Below are positions 13,701-15,966 of a DNA stretch of 15,966 bases, piece after piece (the first letter of the stretch is position 1; each line of letters opens with the position of its first letter). Below the pieces are notes generated by a model that was not told the origin of the DNA, did no database searches, and was given only the letters and a program-made list of their open reading frames with translations. A program made the position numbers and the translations under genes. The DNA comes from an uncultured Holophagaceae bacterium (GTDB lineage Bacteria; Acidobacteriota; Holophagae; Holophagales; Holophagaceae). The stretch lies in NCBI GenBank assembly GCA_903876615.1, contig CAIRAS010000225.1, positions 1 to 15,966 on the forward strand, given 5' to 3'.

Positions 13701-15966
13701 ATTTGGACGGCTAATTAAAGACCTGCGCGCGGGAGTGATGCTCAGTCCCGGTAGGGCTGGCCAACCCGTGGTAGAACGCCTTGCCTCCATCAGTGAAATT
13801 CCTAACCGAATTGGGTATGGGTCAAACTGGACGAAGTGCCTCCCTTTAGATTCACCCCTCGCGCCTGAATCTGACCGAAATCTCGCACTACTCAAATCCG
13901 TTGGAGGCAAGTTAAAAGAGTTTCACAGCCTGGCCTTCTGCACCCCTGAAGAGGAATTGAAGGCCCGAGAATTACTCCGAGATCACAGGCTTTCTCCAGG
14001 CAACATCGTCTTCCTTCTTGCGGAGGCCGAGCAGGGGATTCCTACCAACCTTGCCTCGGCGCTGAAGGGTCCCCTCCTCGTCGGTGGTCATCAGGTCGCA
14101 ATCCTCCACACGCCTGCAGGTGCCGCTCTGGCGGCTGAGTGGCAGACCACGCTCGGCGCCATTGTACCTATGATCGAGAGTGCTTCATTTGGGGTGACCT
14201 ATGCCCTCCTTTGTCGTGCCAAGGTAGCTATTGGTGGCGAGGGGCCCCTTTCGTCCCTTGCCTCTGCCGCTGGTATCCGTCAGTTGGTCATCATGGGCGG
14301 GGGGGAATTCGGACGATTCCATCCTTCCACTTCTGAAACCGTTCTGGCCTGTCGTCCGCTGGCCTGTTTTGGGTGTGGGTGGGATTGCCCCTTTCCCAGA
14401 CGGCATTGCGTAAAAGACCTGCCAGATGCCGTTCTTCAGGTCGCGTGGAGCAATTGCCTGGAACCCACCCTTGACCGGCCGAGAATCGTAGTCCCAAATC
14501 CTGCCTTTGGTTGTTCGGAAGGTCCGCATTCACTTGATCTTGAGCCGCTCTTGGATCATCGCGTGGTGAAATTGGTTGTGGCTTCGGGCCCCACTCAATC
14601 CGGCCCTGAAAATCCACCTAACGGACCAGTCGATCAGGCGGTTCAGGGAGAGACTTTAAGTGAGTTGAAAGGCACAAGCGAGAAGGCTGAGCCCAATAAA
14701 AACAGGCGGTTGACGCTTGTGAATCCCCCGGGCGGCTTCTGCGATGGCTTGATGCCCCTGGGATTGGCCTCCTTATCTGCCTACTTAAAGCAGCATGGCT
14801 ACAGCCATATTCGACTGCTCGATGGGAATTGCCAGGACATTTATGGGTTGCCCGCTGAAACGGAAATTCTCGGCATAACGGCTGTAACGCAAACTATCCG
14901 AGCTGCAATAGATTATGCTGTCTTCGCAAAATCCCAGCAACCTAATGTAATAATTATTTTAGGTGGTGTCCATGTAACTACTGCCAGAGAATTACCTGAA
15001 CCTTTTGATATAGGCGTCATAGGAGAAGGTGAGTTAACTCTATTGGAATTAATGAAATTACCTAATTTATCTCCAAATTGTCTGACTAACGTCAAGGGTA
15101 TATGCTATCGACAAAATGGTGAATTAATTTTTACAGAACCACGACCATTGGTTGACAATTTAGATGAATTTCCTATTCCAGATCGTGATCTTATGAATAC
15201 TGAATATTATGGATCCCCACGCACCCTTATTCCTTATAATCATGGAAGAACTATGTCAATTCTTTCTTCCAGAGGGTGCCCTTTTTCTTGTGTATTTTGT
15301 AGCACCAAGATCCAGTGGAAAAAATTTAGAGCACATTCCGCAGAGCGCGTGGTCGAAGAAATGGAATTAATTGTTAATAAATATAATATAGAAATCATTC
15401 ATCTATTTGATGATTTATTCACGGCCAATAAAAAAAGGCTATTCAAAATTCGAGATTTGATGGTTAAAAAGGGTCTTAATAAGCGAGTTCGCATGATGTG
15501 CCTGGTTCGAAGTGACACCACAGACGAAGAAGTTATGCAGGCATTGCAAGACATGAACGTGGTTGTAATGGGTGCAGGGTTTGAGAGCGCTTCTCCTCGA
15601 ATGCTGACCTATTTGAAAAAAGGAACTGTCAAAGTAGAACAGCATCACAATTTAATTAAATTAGCCGTAAAATATAATATCCCAGTAATGGCTTCATTCT
15701 TAATTGGGAATCCTACCGAGACGATAGAAGATCTAAGAATGACCCTAGAGTTCCAAAGAGCCTATCGATATACTAAAATGTTCCAACCACTTAATTATAT
15801 TGCCGCCGTGTTCCCAGGCACCGAATACTGGAACTATGCTCAAGAGCGAAATATTCCAGTTGAAAAAACGGAACTCATTTTGATGGATATTGTGAATAAT
15901 ATCGAGGCCTTCAGAAAAGCGCCATTATTGACTGAAATTCAAATTGATCAATTTTTTAATATAGCA
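10777..15966 (+). CDS. Giant multidomain glycan enzyme: GT-GT-methyltransferase-GT9-radical SAM (3' end beyond window)
   Basis: One frame runs without a stop from the ATG at 10777 to the window edge, 1730 codons, and is still open. Domains by residue: two related GT-B-like glycosyltransferase units at about 7-320 and 338-644 (GTFGFGTPGKGF at 145 and GSFGFAFKDKGF at 477; FRHLH at 267 and FRHVH at 592); a class I SAM methyltransferase at about 690-895 with VLDIGAFSCEIL, GIDLNP and ISVIEHG; a GT9-like glycosyltransferase at about 904-1240 with GGEGPLSSLASAAG, GGGEFGRFHP and Cys1197, 1200, 1204, 1211; a Pro/Gly/Glu-rich linker at about 1269-1310; then a B12-binding-type domain (LVNPPGG, ILGGVH, GEGE) and a radical SAM core with Cys1501, Cys1505, Cys1508. 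It probably builds and modifies a surface glycan using the sugar made by the two upstream genes. GC drops sharply in the last kilobase. Domain calls are by motif; acceptor and reaction order are unknown. Confidence 0.88.
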   Translation, partial: MVSQRPRGLFINPTKAQCSIYESGRMMYQALLHSDRYDLDYLEFDPAHPQLGTHYQFYLFNYHHATMGWLDTKCLKDLPAPKFTFVLEVAPGNPFALCPPDDFDAYLPLDPSLVHPDPRVFPMPRPLELAEGLLPYREPRIPVIGTFGFGTPGKGFELVVDAVGREFKEAIVRINVPQGTHADPYMFKLFGMPYADHLEALCRKVARPGIEVEFTRDYMDERDLIQWCGQNTLNCFLYNRDQPGLSATTDQAIAAARPLAVGTNPTFRHLHTYLKPYPFRSLREAIAESLPEVMQMRADWAPTSFAKRFEEMLATQGILAPQEREVGLCRPKPAPRKPILLVNHSEKQCGIHQYGLDIAAALGKSSHYEFIYIECSDAAELREAVQRVHPLAVLYNHYSWTMPWVTPALTRSLGIPQMGVMHEVTQEAADAADSSLFDAHFCPDPTLVDRNPLCHRIPRLIQTYMNVEPPPEVLSIGSFGFAFKDKGFVRLVEQVQAEFDRARIYLHVPENDLVPSDLISILQEIKAVVRKPGIEVLTNQRFFSKVELLDFLATKSLNVFLYDEHKKAGISSVVEKALAVQRPVAVSRSGMFRHVHGASPSITLGDHTLREILEAGTAPLVPFLNDWSEGAFIKGVEEVFDRILGQVSTAPSVPEQATPLRTVHSLKTLQTRKDVEVARTELCARGLSFTNPGQVVAGLGPIGDPLKSWDVLETVKFIEDRFPRNAAVLDIGAFSCEILPILHRMGFTSLSGIDLNPKIGLMPFADKVNYVEGNFHQTGFPDESFDAITAISVIEHGFEPENLLREVSRLLRPGGVFIASVDYWPTKIPTEGKEIFGLSWRIFSAKELQQFFKDAENWGLRVSGVTAYTAQEQTIHYDNRDYTFAWFWIEKPMKVQDRDHHTRYAPLVWMAPEDSASAIVALGSLPHLSELFPERPVVAICPNATQGLHRAFPGVWQVLAYDLQRAQEDSGYVEEFGRLIKDLRAGVMLSPGRAGQPVVERLASISEIPNRIGYGSNWTKCLPLDSPLAPESDRNLALLKSVGGKLKEFHSLAFCTPEEELKARELLRDHRLSPGNIVFLLAEAEQGIPTNLASALKGPLLVGGHQVAILHTPAGAALAAEWQTTLGAIVPMIESASFGVTYALLCRAKVAIGGEGPLSSLASAAGIRQLVIMGGGEFGRFHPSTSETVLACRPLACFGCGWDCPFPRRHCVKDLPDAVLQVAWSNCLEPTLDRPRIVVPNPAFGCSEGPHSLDLEPLLDHRVVKLVVASGPTQSGPENPPNGPVDQAVQGETLSELKGTSEKAEPNKNRRLTLVNPPGGFCDGLMPLGLASLSAYLKQHGYSHIRLLDGNCQDIYGLPAETEILGITAVTQTIRAAIDYAVFAKSQQPNVIIILGGVHVTTARELPEPFDIGVIGEGELTLLELMKLPNLSPNCLTNVKGICYRQNGELIFTEPRPLVDNLDEFPIPDRDLMNTEYYGSPRTLIPYNHGRTMSILSSRGCPFSCVFCSTKIQWKKFRAHSAERVVEEMELIVNKYNIEIIHLFDDLFTANKKRLFKIRDLMVKKGLNKRVRMMCLVRSDTTDEEVMQALQDMNVVVMGAGFESASPRMLTYLKKGTVKVEQHHNLIKLAVKYNIPVMASFLIGNPTETIEDLRMTLEFQRAYRYTKMFQPLNYIAAVFPGTEYWNYAQERNIPVEKTELILMDIVNNIEAFRKAPLLTEIQIDQFFNIA
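10795..12708 (+). repeat. Tandem duplication of a glycosyltransferase-like domain within one gene
   Basis: The first two domains of the giant protein are divergent copies, at about 10795-11736 and 11788-12708. Aligned pairs include INPTKAQCSIYESG with VNHSEKQCGIHQYG, GTFGFGTPGKGF with GSFGFAFKDKGF, RPGIEVEFTRDY with KPGIEVLTNQRF, and CFLYNRDQPGLSATTDQAIA with VFLYDEHKKAGISSVVEKAL, followed by RPLAV with RPVAV and FRHLH with FRHVH. The offset is a steady 324-332 residues. This is protein-level homology only; the DNA has diverged, so the duplication is old. Confidence 0.85.
14900..15966 (+). other. AT-rich segment inside the giant gene (radical SAM region)
   Basis: By hand count, 60-base blocks give about 70 % GC at 11041-11100 and 63 % at 14701-14760, then 50 % at 14761-14880, 35 % at 14941-15000, and 17 % at 15361-15420. 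Codons change in step, with TTA, ATA, AAT, AAA and GTA common. The reading frame is uninterrupted. This suggests that the radical SAM part came from an AT-rich source or has relaxed composition. Confidence 0.85.

Noticed and set aside
13487..14617. Short open frames on both strands in this stretch, as if the region were a pseudogene or intergenic
   Set aside because: The frame starting at 10777 passes through here without a stop and carries the GT9-like motifs, so the short frames are shadows.
14701..14760. A separate start for the radical SAM part (TTG at 14710 or ATG at 14752)
   Set aside because: No stop precedes either codon, AGGCGG sits directly against the TTG, and there is no well-spaced Shine-Dalgarno sequence before the ATG. 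An internal start cannot be fully excluded but the fused reading is simpler.
1..15966. Mobile element, prophage, CRISPR array or tRNA
   Set aside because: No transposase, integrase, regularly spaced repeats or tRNA-like cloverleaf was seen on either strand. The AT-rich end is coding and in frame.

Overview
The window reads as chromosomal DNA from a GC-rich, Gram-negative, flagellated bacterium. Most coding stretches are about 65-70 % GC. An outer-membrane barrel protein and a family-9 (LPS heptosyltransferase-like) glycosyltransferase domain imply an outer membrane, and fliW, csrA and a YjfB-like gene imply flagella. The gene mix is compatible with Acidobacteriota of the Holophaga/Geothrix type, but that is a guess from gene style, not proof. 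Coding density is high: the largest gap is about 100 bp, and I see no tRNA, rRNA, CRISPR array, transposase or phage gene.

Layout. (1) Positions 3-581: the 3' end of uvrA on the + strand. (2) Positions 591-2450, - strand: a compact block in the order rnd-like exonuclease, fliW, csrA, YjfB-like small motility protein. The small gene starts at TTG. (3) Positions 2487-2756, + strand: a half-size UPF0016/GDT1 cation transporter, divergent from rnd. (4) Positions 2789-6556, - strand: a two-gene unit of a large secreted protein (HExxH metallopeptidase, beta-propeller, predicted outer-membrane barrel) followed 12 bp later by a membrane-anchored metallophosphoesterase. (5) Positions 6608-8404, + strand: mutL with its endonuclease motifs. 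(6) Position 8508 to the window end, + strand: a sugar and glycan operon made of a TylCIII-type sugar C-methyltransferase, a GDP-mannose 4,6-dehydratase-like SDR, and one very large gene that has no stop codon from its ATG at 10777 to the window edge.

The main point of interest is that last gene. Its single open frame spans at least 1730 codons. In order it encodes two related GT-B-type glycosyltransferase-like domains (a tandem duplication), a class I SAM methyltransferase, a GT9-like glycosyltransferase with a cysteine cluster, a hydrophilic Pro/Gly-rich linker, and a B12-binding-type radical SAM enzyme with an intact CxxxCxxC motif, which the window cuts off. GC content falls from about 60-70 % at the 5' end to about 20-35 % in parts of the radical SAM region, all in one reading frame. 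With the two upstream enzymes this looks like a self-contained module that makes an unusual, probably methyl-branched deoxysugar and assembles or modifies a surface glycan. The target (flagellin, O-antigen, exopolysaccharide or a small molecule) cannot be told from this window.
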